Shown: positions 38,047 to 49,630 of the stretch, one piece after another
Position numbering within the stretch: the first letter of the stretch is position 1
Layout of the letters: every line of letters begins with the position of its first letter
Assembly (NCBI RefSeq): GCF_024666615.1
Contig: NZ_CP088297.1
Span: 124,001 to 188,000, forward strand
DNA: 64,000 bases
Direction: 5' to 3'
From: Aquabacterium sp. J223
GTDB taxonomy: Bacteria; Pseudomonadota; Gammaproteobacteria; Burkholderiales; Burkholderiaceae_C
Notes under the pieces: model-generated
Seen by the model: the letters and a program-made list of their open reading frames with translations, nothing else
Database searches by the model: none
What the model was told of the DNA's origin: nothing
Translations under genes and position numbers: made by a program

Positions 38047-38850
38047 TCAGCCAGCGGTGCGCAGGCGATCGAGCACCGCCTGCGCCGCGGCCGGCGCCCG
38101 CTCCTTGGCGCCGTCGATGAAGAACACGAAGACGTCGCGCGGCCGCGGCTCGGCCGGCGGGACACCCGCCACCCGCGGCACGTCGGCCGGCTCGAGACCC
38201 GCCGCCCAGGCCCGGGCGCAGGCCGCCCATTGGTCGAGTTGCGGCGCCGGGTAGCCGGTCTCCACCGCCGATTCGCTGCGCATCAGCCGCAGGTAGAGGA
38301 AGCCGGCCGTCGGCTCGGCCAGCTGCGGGTACTTCGGCGAGTCGGTGGCCACCACCGCCGCGCCGTGGCGCCGCGCCTGCTCCACGAAACGCGGCACCAG
38401 GAAGCTGGGGTGGCGCACCTCCAGGACATGGCGCAGCGGGCGATCCTTCAGCGCCGGCGGCAGCAGGCCGAGGAAGGCCTCGAGGTCGGCCTCGTCGTAG
38501 CGCTTGTAGGGCGGCAGCTGCCACAGCACCGGGCCCAGCTTGTCGCCCAGCCGGTCGAGGCCGCTGCCCAGGAAGCGGGCCACCGCCTCGCCGGCCTCGG
38601 CCAGCACCTTGCGCTGGGTGCAGGCGCGGTTGGCCTTGACGCTGAAGACAAACCCGTCCGGTGTTTCGTCGTGCCAGCGTTGAAAGCTCGACGGGCTCTG
38701 CGTGCGGTAGAAGGTGCCGTTGACCTCGATCGCCGTCACCCGCCGGCTGGCGTGCGCCAGGTGCTGGGCGGCGGGCAGGCCCGGCGGGTAGAAGGTCTGC
38801 TCCCACGGCTCGAAGGTCCAGCCGCCGATGCCGACGCGGATGCTGCCCAT
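38047..38850 (-). CDS. DUF72-domain protein (YecE-like)
   Basis: A 267-residue TIM-barrel-like protein of the DUF72 family. The typical IRVGIGGWTFEPWEQTFYP start, INGTFYR-equivalent IEVNGTFYRTQSPSSFQRW and FVFSVKANR segments are present. Biochemical role unknown. ATG 38850 is chosen to begin at the conserved part; nine further codons upstream are open. It follows the UbiH-like gene on the same strand, separated by a GC hairpin element. Confidence 0.88.
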   Translation of the reverse strand: MGSIRVGIGGWTFEPWEQTFYPPGLPAAQHLAHASRRVTAIEVNGTFYRTQSPSSFQRWHDETPDGFVFSVKANRACTQRKVLAEAGEAVARFLGSGLDRLGDKLGPVLWQLPPYKRYDEADLEAFLGLLPPALKDRPLRHVLEVRHPSFLVPRFVEQARRHGAAVVATDSPKYPQLAEPTAGFLYLRLMRSESAVETGYPAPQLDQWAACARAWAAGLEPADVPRVAGVPPAEPRPRDVFVFFIDGAKERAPAAAQAVLDRLRTAG

Positions 38851-38882
38851 CAGTGGCGCCCGGCCGCCCGAAGCCACCGATC

Positions 38883-38927
38883 GCCCCCGCGGGGGCAGCG
38901 AACGAAGGTGAGCGTGGGGGCTTCATG
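38883..38927 (-). repeat. Gene-end GC hairpin element, copy 3 (3' of the UbiH-like gene)
   Basis: Right after the stop on the minus strand: AGCCCCCACGCTCAC, then TTCGTTCGCT, then the perfect hairpin GCCCCC-GC-GGGGGC (38896-38883). It shares the CCCACGCTCA and GTTCGCTGCCCCC blocks with the dapB copy. Confidence 0.6.
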
Positions 38928-40122
38928 TCACCGGCGCCCGAACATCATCTGCCGCGCCAGCGCCGACTTCAGCGGCCCCGCCGCCTGCAACGCCGCCAGG
39001 CCCAGGCCGCGCAGCGTGCCCAGCCCCGGCGCCTGCCAGGTGAAGCTGCGGGCCAGGAAATCGGTGGCCAGGATCATCGACCAGCGGTCGGGGCCGCGCC
39101 GCCATTCGAAGCGGCGCAGCGCCTCCGCCAGCGGCTGCCGGGCCAGCAGGTCGACCAGCGCGAAGGCGTCGCGCAGTCCCAGGTTGAGGCCTTGGCCGGC
39201 CACCGGGTGCAGCGTCTGCGCCGCGTTGCCGATGCGCACCACCCGGCCGTCGACCAGCGTGGGCTGGGCGTTCAGGCCCAGCGGAAACGCCTTCAGCGGC
39301 GTGATCTCGACGAGGCGTCCGGCCTCGGGCGGCAGCAGGGTGTTGAGCACCGCCAGCCGCTGTGCATCGTCGAGGTCGCGCACCGGGTCGTCCGCGTCGG
39401 GCACGCACCAGACCAGCGCCGCGCGGTGGCCGGGCCGGCCATCGGGCGACAACGGCAGCAGGGCGACCGGGCCCTGGCGGGTGAAGCGCTCGAAGGCCGT
39501 GCCCTCGCCGGCCGTGCCGCCCTCGCGCCGCACCTGGCCGACCCAGGCGGTCTGGTGGTACGAATGGCGCAACCCCTTCGACGCCTGCTGGGCGAAGACC
39601 CCACCTTCGGCGACGACGGCCAGGTCGAAGCGCTCGTCGCCGGCCTCGTCGACGCGCACGCCACCCTCCATGGGCGCGAAGCCGCTCACTGACTGGCCGA
39701 AGCGGGTGGCGAGCCGCCCGGGGTGCGCGGCCGCCTGCGCCAGCCAGGCGCGCTGCAGCGGCGCCACCACCGCGCCGTAGCTCAGCACGGCCCCCAGCTG
39801 CGACACGCCTTCGTCGGCGGCGCGCAGCACCACCACCGGCTCGCCCAGCGGCGTGCGCAGCCCGGGCGGGGCCTGCGAGACGTGCACCTCGGTGATCGGC
39901 TGCAGCCCGCGGCCGTCGAAAGCGTCGAGCTGCCGCAGCAGCTGCACGCTGCCCAGCGACAGCGCCAGCGTGCGCGGGTCGGTGGACACGTCGCGGTCCA
40001 GCGGGCGGGCGTCGAAGACGGTGATGCGCGCCTGCGGCAGCCGGCGCGCCGCCTGCAGCGCCAGCGCCAGACCGACCGGGCCGGCGCCGACGATGGCGAG
40101 TTCGAGGGAAGGAGGGGGTCAT
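38928..40122 (-). CDS. ubiH: UbiH/COQ6-type FAD-dependent hydroxylase, frameshifted near the start
   Basis: A flavin monooxygenase of the ubiquinone-ring hydroxylase group, about 397 residues when repaired. The second FAD motif VRIGNAAQTLHPVAGQGLNLGLRD is the UbiH-family form. The essential first motif, LELAIVGAGPVGLALAL, lies upstream of any in-frame start: going back, the frame meets TGA without ATG, GTG or TTG. An ATG at 40122 followed by ACCCCC is in the neighbouring frame, and removing one C from that C5 run (plus-strand G 40114-40118) gives MTPPSLELAIVGAGPVG. So a +1 indel is likely; without repair only a GTG-started fragment from 39989 lacking the FAD loop would be made. Confidence 0.85.
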
Positions 40123-40226
40123 GCCCGGGGCCGGGGCACGAATGGCGCCCGCGGCCGGCCGATTATTGGCCCGCCGGAGCGGTCCCCAGGTGTGGCCGTG
40201 TGCTGAACCAGTGCGCAGGCAGCGCC

Positions 40227-40232
40227 TATCAT
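40227..40232 (+). promoter_or_regulatory. Candidate -10 of the MFS gene
   Basis: TATCAT, with CTGAAC (40203-40208) 18 bp upstream as a weak -35, in the 140-bp divergent gap between the UbiH-like and MFS genes. Confidence 0.3.
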
Positions 40233-40262
40233 CCCGCCCCCTTCCACCGCCCCGTCGCCCCG

Positions 40263-41447
40263 ATGTCCGCTTCGCCCACCGCCGCGGGTTCCGCCCTGCC
40301 AAGGCTCGCCCCCGCCGCCGTGCTGGGCGTGCTGCTGGTGGCGGTGAACCTGCGCGCCGCGCTGATGGGCGTGGGCCCGTTGCTGAAGGAACTGCACGCC
40401 GACACCGGCCTGGCCATCGGCGTGCTCGGGCTCCTGGTGACGATGCCGCTGCTGGCCTTCGCGCTGGTCTCCCCGCTCGCCCCCGCGATGGCCCGGCGGC
40501 TGGGCCTGGAGCGCACGCTGGCCGCCGCGCTGGCCTTGCTCGCGGCGGGCATCGTGCTGCGGTCGCTGCCCGGGTCGGTGCCGCTGTTCGCCGGCTCGGC
40601 GCTGCTCGGCTCGGCCATCGCCGTGGGCAACGTGCTGCTGCCGGCCCTGGTGCGGCGAGACTTCCCGGCGCGCATCGGCGTCATGACCTCGGTCTTCGTC
40701 ACCACCATGGCGGGCACGGCGGCGGTGGGCGTGGGCCTGGCGGTGCCGCTGGCGCAGGCCCTGGGCTGGCGCCTGGCGATGGCGATCTGGGCGGTGCCCG
40801 CGCTGCTCGGCGCGTTGTGGTGGGCCACACGGCGGACGGGCGGCCCGCCGCCGGCGGTCGCGCCGGCGTCGACGGTCCGGACCCGCACGGTCTGGCGGTC
40901 GCCGCTGGCCTGGCAGGTGACGGCCTTCATGGGCCTGCAGTCGCTGGCCTACTACGTCATGGTGGCCTGGCTGCCCACGCTGCTGCGCGACGCCGGCCTC
41001 GACGCGGTGGCGGCCGGCCAGCGGGCCTTCGTCTACCAGGTGGCCGGCCTCGCGGGCAGCGTGGCGGCGCCGCTGCTCGCGGGCCGGGCGGTCGACCAGC
41101 GGCCGCATGCGGTGGCCTGCGCGCTGCTCATCCTGGTCGGCAACGCGGGGCTGCTGGCGGCGCCGCAGGGGTTGGCCTGGCTGATCGTGCAGGGGCTGGG
41201 TTCCGGCGGCTCGCTGGCGGTGGCGATGGCGCTGTTCGGCCTGCGCTCGCGCGACCCGCTGCAGGCGGCGGCGCTGTCGGGCATGGCGCAGTCGGTGGGT
41301 TACGGCGTCACCGCCCTCGGCCCGGTGGTGACCGGCCTGCTGCACGACGCCACCGGGCACTGGCAGTCGGCGCTGTGGCTGATGTGCGCGCTGGCGGTGG
41401 CGCAGGCGGTGGCCGGGTGGCTGGCGGGACGGCCGATCCGGCTCTGA
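40263..41447 (+). CDS. CynX/NimT-family MFS transporter
   Basis: A 394-residue twelve-helix major-facilitator protein. The N-terminal VAVNLRAALMGVGPLL stretch and the LVTMPLLAFALVSPLAP helix followed by ARRLGLERT are typical of the CynX/NimT (cyanate/2-nitroimidazole) group, which exports or imports small molecules. No cyanase gene is nearby, so the substrate is unknown. It ends 7 bp from the convergent murU gene. Confidence 0.88.
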   Translation: MSASPTAAGSALPRLAPAAVLGVLLVAVNLRAALMGVGPLLKELHADTGLAIGVLGLLVTMPLLAFALVSPLAPAMARRLGLERTLAAALALLAAGIVLRSLPGSVPLFAGSALLGSAIAVGNVLLPALVRRDFPARIGVMTSVFVTTMAGTAAVGVGLAVPLAQALGWRLAMAIWAVPALLGALWWATRRTGGPPPAVAPASTVRTRTVWRSPLAWQVTAFMGLQSLAYYVMVAWLPTLLRDAGLDAVAAGQRAFVYQVAGLAGSVAAPLLAGRAVDQRPHAVACALLILVGNAGLLAAPQGLAWLIVQGLGSGGSLAVAMALFGLRSRDPLQAAALSGMAQSVGYGVTALGPVVTGLLHDATGHWQSALWLMCALAVAQAVAGWLAGRPIRL

Positions 41448-41454
41448 GCGCCCC

Positions 41455-42171
41455 TCAGCCGTCGGCGCCCGCCTGCAGTGCCGCCAGCTGCGCCGGCGTG
41501 CCGACGTTCTCCCACGGGCCGTCGAGCCGCCGCCCGGCGAGCCGGCCGTCGGCGGCGCTGTCGAACAGCAGCGGCCCGAGCGGCGCGGCGGTGCCCGGCA
41601 CCACCGACGCCACCAGCCGCGGCCGGACCAGCGCCAGGTTGGCGTAGGTCACCGAGCGCAGGGGGCGGTCGCCAGGCCGGGACAGCCGCCCCCACGGGTC
41701 CAGCGCGAAGTCGCCGTCGGCCTTGAACGACGGGTTGGGCACCACCCAGAGCAGGGCGTCGTCGTCGCCGGCCGCGAAGGCGGCCGCGTCCGCCGCGGCG
41801 AAGCGGAAGTGCGGCGCGAAGATGTCGCCCGAGACCAGCCAGAAGGGCTCGTCGCCGCCGGGCGCCAGCCAGGGCAGCGCCTTGGCGATGCCGCCGGCGG
41901 TCTCCAGCGCGCCGCCGTGGTCGCGGCCTTCCATCGAGTAGCGGATGGCCAGGCCCCAGCGCGCGCCGTCGCCCAGCACCGCCGGGAACCGGTCCTCCAG
42001 CCAGGCGGTGTTGACCACCACCTCGCGCACGCCGGCCGCGGCCAGCGCCTGCAGGTGCCATTCGATCAGCGGCCGCCCGCGCACGGGCAGCAGCGGCTTG
42101 GGGCAGGTGTCGGTCAGCGGCCGCATGCGCTCGCCGCGCCCGGCCGCCAGGATCAGCGCCTTCAGGATCAT
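41455..42171 (-). CDS. murU: N-acetylmuramate alpha-1-phosphate uridylyltransferase (MurU-like)
   Basis: A 238-residue nucleotidyltransferase. The signature LAAGRGERMRPLTDTCPKPLLPV and GRPLIEWHLQALAAAGV match MurU, the enzyme that makes UDP-MurNAc from MurNAc-1-phosphate in peptidoglycan recycling; a mannose-1-phosphate guanylyltransferase-like role is the alternative. Its usual partner, the kinase AmgK, is not adjacent in this window. ATG 42171 starts at MILKALILAAG; 14 more codons upstream are open but non-conserved. Divergent from tkt. Confidence 0.85.
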   Translation of the reverse strand: MILKALILAAGRGERMRPLTDTCPKPLLPVRGRPLIEWHLQALAAAGVREVVVNTAWLEDRFPAVLGDGARWGLAIRYSMEGRDHGGALETAGGIAKALPWLAPGGDEPFWLVSGDIFAPHFRFAAADAAAFAAGDDDALLWVVPNPSFKADGDFALDPWGRLSRPGDRPLRSVTYANLALVRPRLVASVVPGTAAPLGPLLFDSAADGRLAGRRLDGPWENVGTPAQLAALQAGADG

Positions 42172-42224
42172 CGGGTCAGTGTAGGAGCGGCGCCGGGCCC
42201 CCTGAAGGCGCACGGCCCGCCGCC

Positions 42225-42230
42225 TAGAAT
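42225..42230 (+). promoter_or_regulatory. tkt: Candidate -10 of tkt
   Basis: TAGAAT, 30 bp before the tkt ATG. A small inverted repeat, GGGTTC (42234-42239) with GAACCC (42244-42249), lies just downstream near the expected start of transcription. Confidence 0.45.
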
Positions 42231-42260
42231 TCGGGGTTCCCCCGAACCCGGCGCCGTTCC

Positions 42261-45357
<3,097 letters not shown>

Positions 45358-45384
45358 TGGGAGCCCCTCGGGTGTTTGCCGGAT

Positions 45385-45414
45385 GAAGAAGGACCGCCAC
45401 GGCGGTCCTTCTTC
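45385..45414. terminator. gap: Strong hairpin terminator after gap
   Basis: GAAGAAGGACCGCC (45385-45398) and GGCGGTCCTTCTTC (45401-45414) form a 14-bp perfect inverted repeat with almost no loop, ending in a T-rich arm. It lies 27 bp after the gap stop. Confidence 0.8.
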
Positions 45415-45485
45415 ACATCTGGACACCGCCGACGGCCCGTGTTTTGCCGGAGTCCGACCGAAGGCCCGGCGACAGCCGCCGCTTC

Positions 45486-45491
45486 TACACT
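45486..45491 (+). promoter_or_regulatory. Candidate -10 at leaderless distance before a small lipoprotein
   Basis: TACACT, followed by an 8-nt spacer and ATG 45500, the same spacing pattern as at amn, leuS, the AEC gene and proA. Confidence 0.3.
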
Positions 45492-45499
45492 CGCCCGCC

Positions 45500-45881
45500 A
45501 TGCCTCCCCTCCCCGCGCCCGCCGGTGCTCGCCTCGCTGGTCCTCGCCTTCGGCGTGGGGCTGGCCGCCTGCGCCTGCGCCAGCGCCGACGACGACCGCG
45601 CCGGCCCCGGCTGCCGGGTGCAGGTCCGCACCGCCGCCGACTGGCCGGACACCGCCGCGCTGGCCGGCCGCGTGGCGACGGCCAGCGGCGCCTCGGTCGC
45701 CCGCGGCGGCGTGGCGGTCATCGGGCCGCGCTGGTTCGCGTTGAGCTTGCAGGCCGACGGCGATGCCGCCTGCCGACAGGCGCTCGACCGGCTGGCCGCG
45801 GACCGCGGACTGGCGCTCGACGTGCTGCCCGACACCACCCGGCGACGGCCTCCGTCGCCCGACCGCGCGAGCGCGCGCTGA
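45500..45881 (+). CDS. Small exported lipoprotein, start region probably frameshifted
   Basis: About 125 residues of unknown function. The hydrophobic signal LASLVLAFGVGLAAC is a lipoprotein leader, followed by a small domain with AADWPDTAALAGRVA, IGPRWFALSLQADG and ACRQALDRLAADRG. In its frame the only starts are an ATG at 45444, giving an odd 40-residue n-region, or a GTG at 45525 with no positive charge. ATG 45500, placed right after TACACT, is one base out of frame; dropping one C from the C4 runs at 45506-45514 gives MPPSPRPPVLASLVLAF, a normal signal. So a +1 indel is suspected but not certain. It precedes the subtilase by 31 bp on the same strand. Confidence 0.55.
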
Positions 45882-45912
45882 CCCCCAGACCGCTTTGGCG
45901 GACCTCGCACCC

Positions 45913-47868
45913 ATGACGTCCCACCGCTCGCCGCTGCGGCGCCTGCCCGCCCTGCTCACCGCCCTGCTGCTCGCCGCCGCCGGATCGGCCGGCGCCCAGC
46001 CGGCCGGCGAGGCCCGCGTGATCGTGAAGTTCCGCGACAACGCCGAGCTGACCCAGCGCCACGTGCTGTCGGCCGCCACCGAGCGCGCCGGCACCGCGGC
46101 GGTGGCGCAGGTGCTGGCGCAGCGGGCGCAGACCCTGGCCCAGCGCCACGGCCTGCGCCTGGCTGGCGGCCGTGCGCTCGACGCGCGCACGCAGGTGCTG
46201 CAGGCCGAGGGCCTGGCCACCGCCGACCTGCTCCGCCGGCTGGCGGCCGACCCGGACGTCGAGTACGCGGTGGCGGACCAGCGCCGGCGTGCGCTGCGGG
46301 TGCCCAACGATCCGCTGTTCCTCAGCGCGCCCAGCCCCGCCGTCGGCCAGTGGTACCTGCGGGCGCCGAATGCCACCGCGCGCTCCGCGATCAACGCGGT
46401 CGGCGCCTGGGACACCAGCATCGGCAGCCCGAGCGTCATCGTCGCCGTGCTCGACACCGGCGTGCGGCCCGACCACCCCGACCTCCAGGGCAAGCTGCTG
46501 CCGGGGTACGACCTGGTCCACGACGTGGCGGTGGCCAACGACGGCGACGGCGCGGACGCCGACGCCAGCGACCCCGGGGATGCGGTGACCCAGGCGGAAT
46601 CGAACAACCCCGCCAGCGACTTCTACGAATGCGACACGCGCAGCTCGTGGCACGGCACGATGGTCTCGGGTCTGGTGGCCGCGGCCACCGACAACGGCGT
46701 GGGCATGGCCGGCACCGGCTGGCGCACCCGGGTGCAGCCGGTGCGGGTGCTGGGCAAGTGCTTCGGCTACGACTCGGACATCATTGCCGGCATGCGCTGG
46801 GCGGCCGGCCTGGCCGTGCCGGGGCTGCCGGTCAACCCGACGCCGGCGTCCGTCCTGAACATGAGCCTGGGCGGCAGTGGCAGCTGCTCCACGCCCTACG
46901 TCAACGCCATCGCGGAGATCCGGCAGGCGGGCAAGGTGATCGTGGCCGCCGCCGGCAACAGCGTGGGCCGTGCGGTGGGCGTGCCGGCCAACTGCGCCGG
47001 CGTGGTGGCGGTCGGCGGCCTGCGCCACAGCGGCACCAAGGTCGGCTTTTCGGACGTGGGTTCGCAGATCGCGATCAGCGCGCCGGGCGGCAACTGCGTC
47101 AACGAGACCGGCGCCTGCGTCTACACGCTGGTGACGACCGACAACACCGGCGCCACCGCGCCCGGCAGCGCGACCTACACGGACGGCTTCAACTTCTCGG
47201 TGGGCACCAGCTTCTCCTCGCCGCTGGTCGCGGGCACCGCGGCGCTGATGCTGGCGGTGCGGCCGGGCCTCGGGCCCGACACGGTGCTGCAGATCCTGCG
47301 GCAGACCGCCCGGCCCTTCCCGACGGACGGCGCCGAGAGCCCCTCGGTGACGGCCTGCCAGGCACCCAACGGCATCAACCAGCTGGAGTGCTACTGCACC
47401 ACGTCCACCTGTGGCGCCGGCATGCTGGACAGCGCCGCCGCGGTGCAGAGTGCCGCCGCCCTCGGCGCGCCGGTGACCTCCCCGTCGAACGTGCCCACCG
47501 TCGTCGCCACCGCGTCGAGCCTGACCCCCGCGGTCGGCGAGACCGTGACGCTGAGCGCCGTCGGAAGCCAGGGCGGCGGCGGACTGCCGATCAGCGGCTA
47601 CCGTTGGACGCTGGTGCAGGGCGCAGCGCTGGGCCAGCTGAGCAACACCAACGAGGCGGTGACCACGCTGCAGCTCACCGCCGGCGGCACCGCGGTCGTG
47701 CGGCTGTCCGTGACGGACAGCGACGGCGTCGTCAACGCGACCGACGTTCGGCTGACGGTGGCCGGCGGGAGCACGGGCGACGGCGGCGGCGGCGCCCTGT
47801 CCTGGCCCTGGCTGGCGGGGCTGGCCGGCGCGGTGGCGCTGCTGGCGCGGCGGCGCCGCGCCAGCTGA
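45913..47868 (+). CDS. Exported subtilisin-family (S8) serine protease with GlyGly-CTERM anchor
   Basis: A 651-residue secreted protease. A Sec signal ends in AGSAGA-QPAG; an I9-type propeptide follows (RVIVKFRD...DPDVEYAVADQ). The catalytic triad is Asp181 (VLDTGVRPDHPDL), His247 (SSWHGTMVSG) and Ser433 (GTSFSSPLVAG), with the oxyanion Asn in AAAGNS. A PKD-like beta domain (about residues 505-615) precedes the C-terminus, which has a Gly-rich stretch with GGGGAL, a hydrophobic helix starting SWPWLAGLAG and a final RRRR: the GlyGly-CTERM sorting signal. Rhombosortase, encoded at 28605-29246, should cleave this anchor and release or re-attach the protease at the cell surface after type II secretion. 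Confidence 0.93.
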   Translation: MTSHRSPLRRLPALLTALLLAAAGSAGAQPAGEARVIVKFRDNAELTQRHVLSAATERAGTAAVAQVLAQRAQTLAQRHGLRLAGGRALDARTQVLQAEGLATADLLRRLAADPDVEYAVADQRRRALRVPNDPLFLSAPSPAVGQWYLRAPNATARSAINAVGAWDTSIGSPSVIVAVLDTGVRPDHPDLQGKLLPGYDLVHDVAVANDGDGADADASDPGDAVTQAESNNPASDFYECDTRSSWHGTMVSGLVAAATDNGVGMAGTGWRTRVQPVRVLGKCFGYDSDIIAGMRWAAGLAVPGLPVNPTPASVLNMSLGGSGSCSTPYVNAIAEIRQAGKVIVAAAGNSVGRAVGVPANCAGVVAVGGLRHSGTKVGFSDVGSQIAISAPGGNCVNETGACVYTLVTTDNTGATAPGSATYTDGFNFSVGTSFSSPLVAGTAALMLAVRPGLGPDTVLQILRQTARPFPTDGAESPSVTACQAPNGINQLECYCTTSTCGAGMLDSAAAVQSAAALGAPVTSPSNVPTVVATASSLTPAVGETVTLSAVGSQGGGGLPISGYRWTLVQGAALGQLSNTNEAVTTLQLTAGGTAVVRLSVTDSDGVVNATDVRLTVAGGSTGDGGGGALSWPWLAGLAGAVALLARRRRAS

Positions 47869-47895
47869 CACGGCCGCCGGGCGCACCGGGCGCGC

Positions 47896-48633
47896 TCAAC
47901 GCGCTGCGGTGGTGGTGGTCGCGGGCGCGGCCTCGCCGCCGGCGGGTGCGGCCAGCGTGCCGGCGCCGCCCGGGCAGGGCTGGAAGTCGGCCTGCGCCAC
48001 CGCGGCGAGCCGCTCGCGCAAGGCCGCATCGGCCGCCTCCACGCGCCACTGCCACGCCGGCTGCGGCGGCCGCAGCGCCACCACCCGCGCGGTGCGCAAG
48101 CCGCGCTGCGACAGCTGGGCCAGCGCGGCCTCGGCCTGGTCGCGCTCGTCGTAGCGGCCGATGACCAGGGCGGTGCCGGCCTCCGGGCCCTGGCGCAGCA
48201 CCTCGGCCTCGAGGCGGATGCGCCGCAGCTGCTCGCGCTTCAGGTTGAGCTGCTCGTCGCTGGCGTAAGGCCCCATGTACAGCGTCCAGACGCCGCCGCG
48301 CGGGCCGAGCGCCACCTCGCGCAGGTCCGGCGCCACGCCGGCCAGGCTGGCGCGCAGCGCCGTCGCCTCGGCGCCGGTCAGCGCCCGGCTCTGCAGGCAG
48401 GCCCGGTCGGCCGAGGCGAGCAGGCCGCCGCGGTCCGCGCTGGCCGGCGCCGCGGCCGACCGGGCCCCGGTGGACAGCACCCGCACCGCGTCCGGCCGCT
48501 GCTGGCGCTGCAGCCGCTCGGGTTCGCGGTCGCCCTCGCCCGGCGCCGGCCACCAGGGCGCCAGCGCGCCGCGGCCCCAGGCCAGCACCGCCAGGTTGGC
48601 CACCACCAGCACCACGGCGACGCGCCTCAGCAT
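47896..48633 (-). CDS. SPOR-domain inner-membrane protein
   Basis: A 245-residue protein with one N-terminal transmembrane helix (VAVVLVVANLAVLAWG) and a periplasmic SPOR-like domain with WTLYMGPYASDEQLNLKREQLRRI and ALVIGRYDERDQAEAALAQL; SPOR domains bind denuded peptidoglycan at the septum. The end is Ala/Thr-rich. The start overlaps the birA stop by 7 bp, so it is translated with birA. Specific function unknown. Confidence 0.82.
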   Translation of the reverse strand: MLRRVAVVLVVANLAVLAWGRGALAPWWPAPGEGDREPERLQRQQRPDAVRVLSTGARSAAAPASADRGGLLASADRACLQSRALTGAEATALRASLAGVAPDLREVALGPRGGVWTLYMGPYASDEQLNLKREQLRRIRLEAEVLRQGPEAGTALVIGRYDERDQAEAALAQLSQRGLRTARVVALRPPQPAWQWRVEAADAALRERLAAVAQADFQPCPGGAGTLAAPAGGEAAPATTTTAAR

Positions 48634-49490
48634 GCGCGCCCCCCGCCGACCGCCTCGTCGTCCGGCACCAGCCGCACGCTGACCTCGCCGCTGACCACGC
48701 GCTGAACGGTGCCGTCGGCCTGCCGCAGGCACAACGCCGCGTCGGCGCCCACGCCGTCGGCCACGCCGTCCAGCGCCGGATCGGTGGCGCCCGGCGCGTG
48801 CAGCCGCACCGGCCGGCCACGCAGCAGGTCGCGGCGGCCGAAGCGCTCGGCCAGTGGCGCGAAGCCCTCGCGCTCGAAGGCCAGCAGCGCCCGCACCAGC
48901 GGCGCGGCCAGCCGGTGCAGCGCGGCCGGCGCGCTGGCGTCGGGCCAGACCTCCTGCAGGCAGGCGAGGCCGCTGGTCAGTCCGTCGAAGCGTTCGGGCA
49001 GCACGTTCAGGCCGACGCCGACGACGACCAACCGGCGCCGGCCCAGCGGCACGGTCTCGATCAGGATGCCGCCCAGCTTGCGGCCGCGGCCCGGCGCGTC
49101 GAGCAGCCACAGGTCGTTCGGCCACTTGAGCCACAGCCGCGGCGGCGCGTCCTGGGCTTGATCCAGCGCCTCGGCGAGGGCCAGTCCGACCGCCAGCGAC
49201 AGGCCCGACCAGTCGCGCGGCGATAGCGGCAGCGACAGCGAGAAGGTCAGCGACGCGCCGGCCGCCGACTTCCACTCGCGGCCCAGCCGGCCGCGGCCGA
49301 GGGTCTGCTGCTCGGCCACCAGCAGGCAGGGATCGAAGTCGTCGGCGCGGCGCCCCGGCTGGCGGCGCGCGCGGTCCAGCAGCTCGGTGTTGGTCGACGG
49401 GCACTGCGCCACCACCTCGACGCTGAGCGACGGCAGCAGCGGCTTCAGGCCGAGCCACAGCCCTTCCGCGTCCCAGCGAAGCCCCGTCAT
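48627..49490 (-). CDS. birA: Biotin-[acetyl-CoA-carboxylase] ligase
   Basis: A 287-residue biotin-protein ligase that makes biotinyl-AMP and attaches biotin to the carboxylase carrier protein. The biotin loop GRGRLGREW and the KWPNDLWLL and KLGGILIE segments are intact. There is no N-terminal helix-turn-helix, so it is a class I ligase that cannot repress biotin genes. ATG 49490 is preferred to one nine codons upstream. Confidence 0.93.
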   Translation of the reverse strand: MTGLRWDAEGLWLGLKPLLPSLSVEVVAQCPSTNTELLDRARRQPGRRADDFDPCLLVAEQQTLGRGRLGREWKSAAGASLTFSLSLPLSPRDWSGLSLAVGLALAEALDQAQDAPPRLWLKWPNDLWLLDAPGRGRKLGGILIETVPLGRRRLVVVGVGLNVLPERFDGLTSGLACLQEVWPDASAPAALHRLAAPLVRALLAFEREGFAPLAERFGRRDLLRGRPVRLHAPGATDPALDGVADGVGADAALCLRQADGTVQRVVSGEVSVRLVPDDEAVGGGRAC

Positions 49491-49585
49491 CCCAACCCCG
49501 TGGAAACCGGTCGCCAACGGCGACCAGGGGCAACGGTGGTGGTGACCGCGCCGAAGCCGATCCGGGTCCCCCGGTCGGGTTCGGA

Positions 49586-49624
49586 GCCCCCGCGGGGGCG
49601 GTCGCCAGACGACCGGGGGTCAAC
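49586..49624 (-). repeat. Gene-end GC hairpin element, copy 4 (3' of the SET gene)
   Basis: After the SET-gene stop on the minus strand: TTGACCCCCGGTCGTCTGGCGACC, then the perfect hairpin GCCCCC-GC-GGGGGC (49599-49586). Same layout as the copies after dapB and the UbiH-like gene but with a divergent spacer that itself can fold (GGTCG with CGACC). The remainder of the gap to birA shows nothing else. Confidence 0.5.
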
Positions 49625-49630
49625 ATGTCC

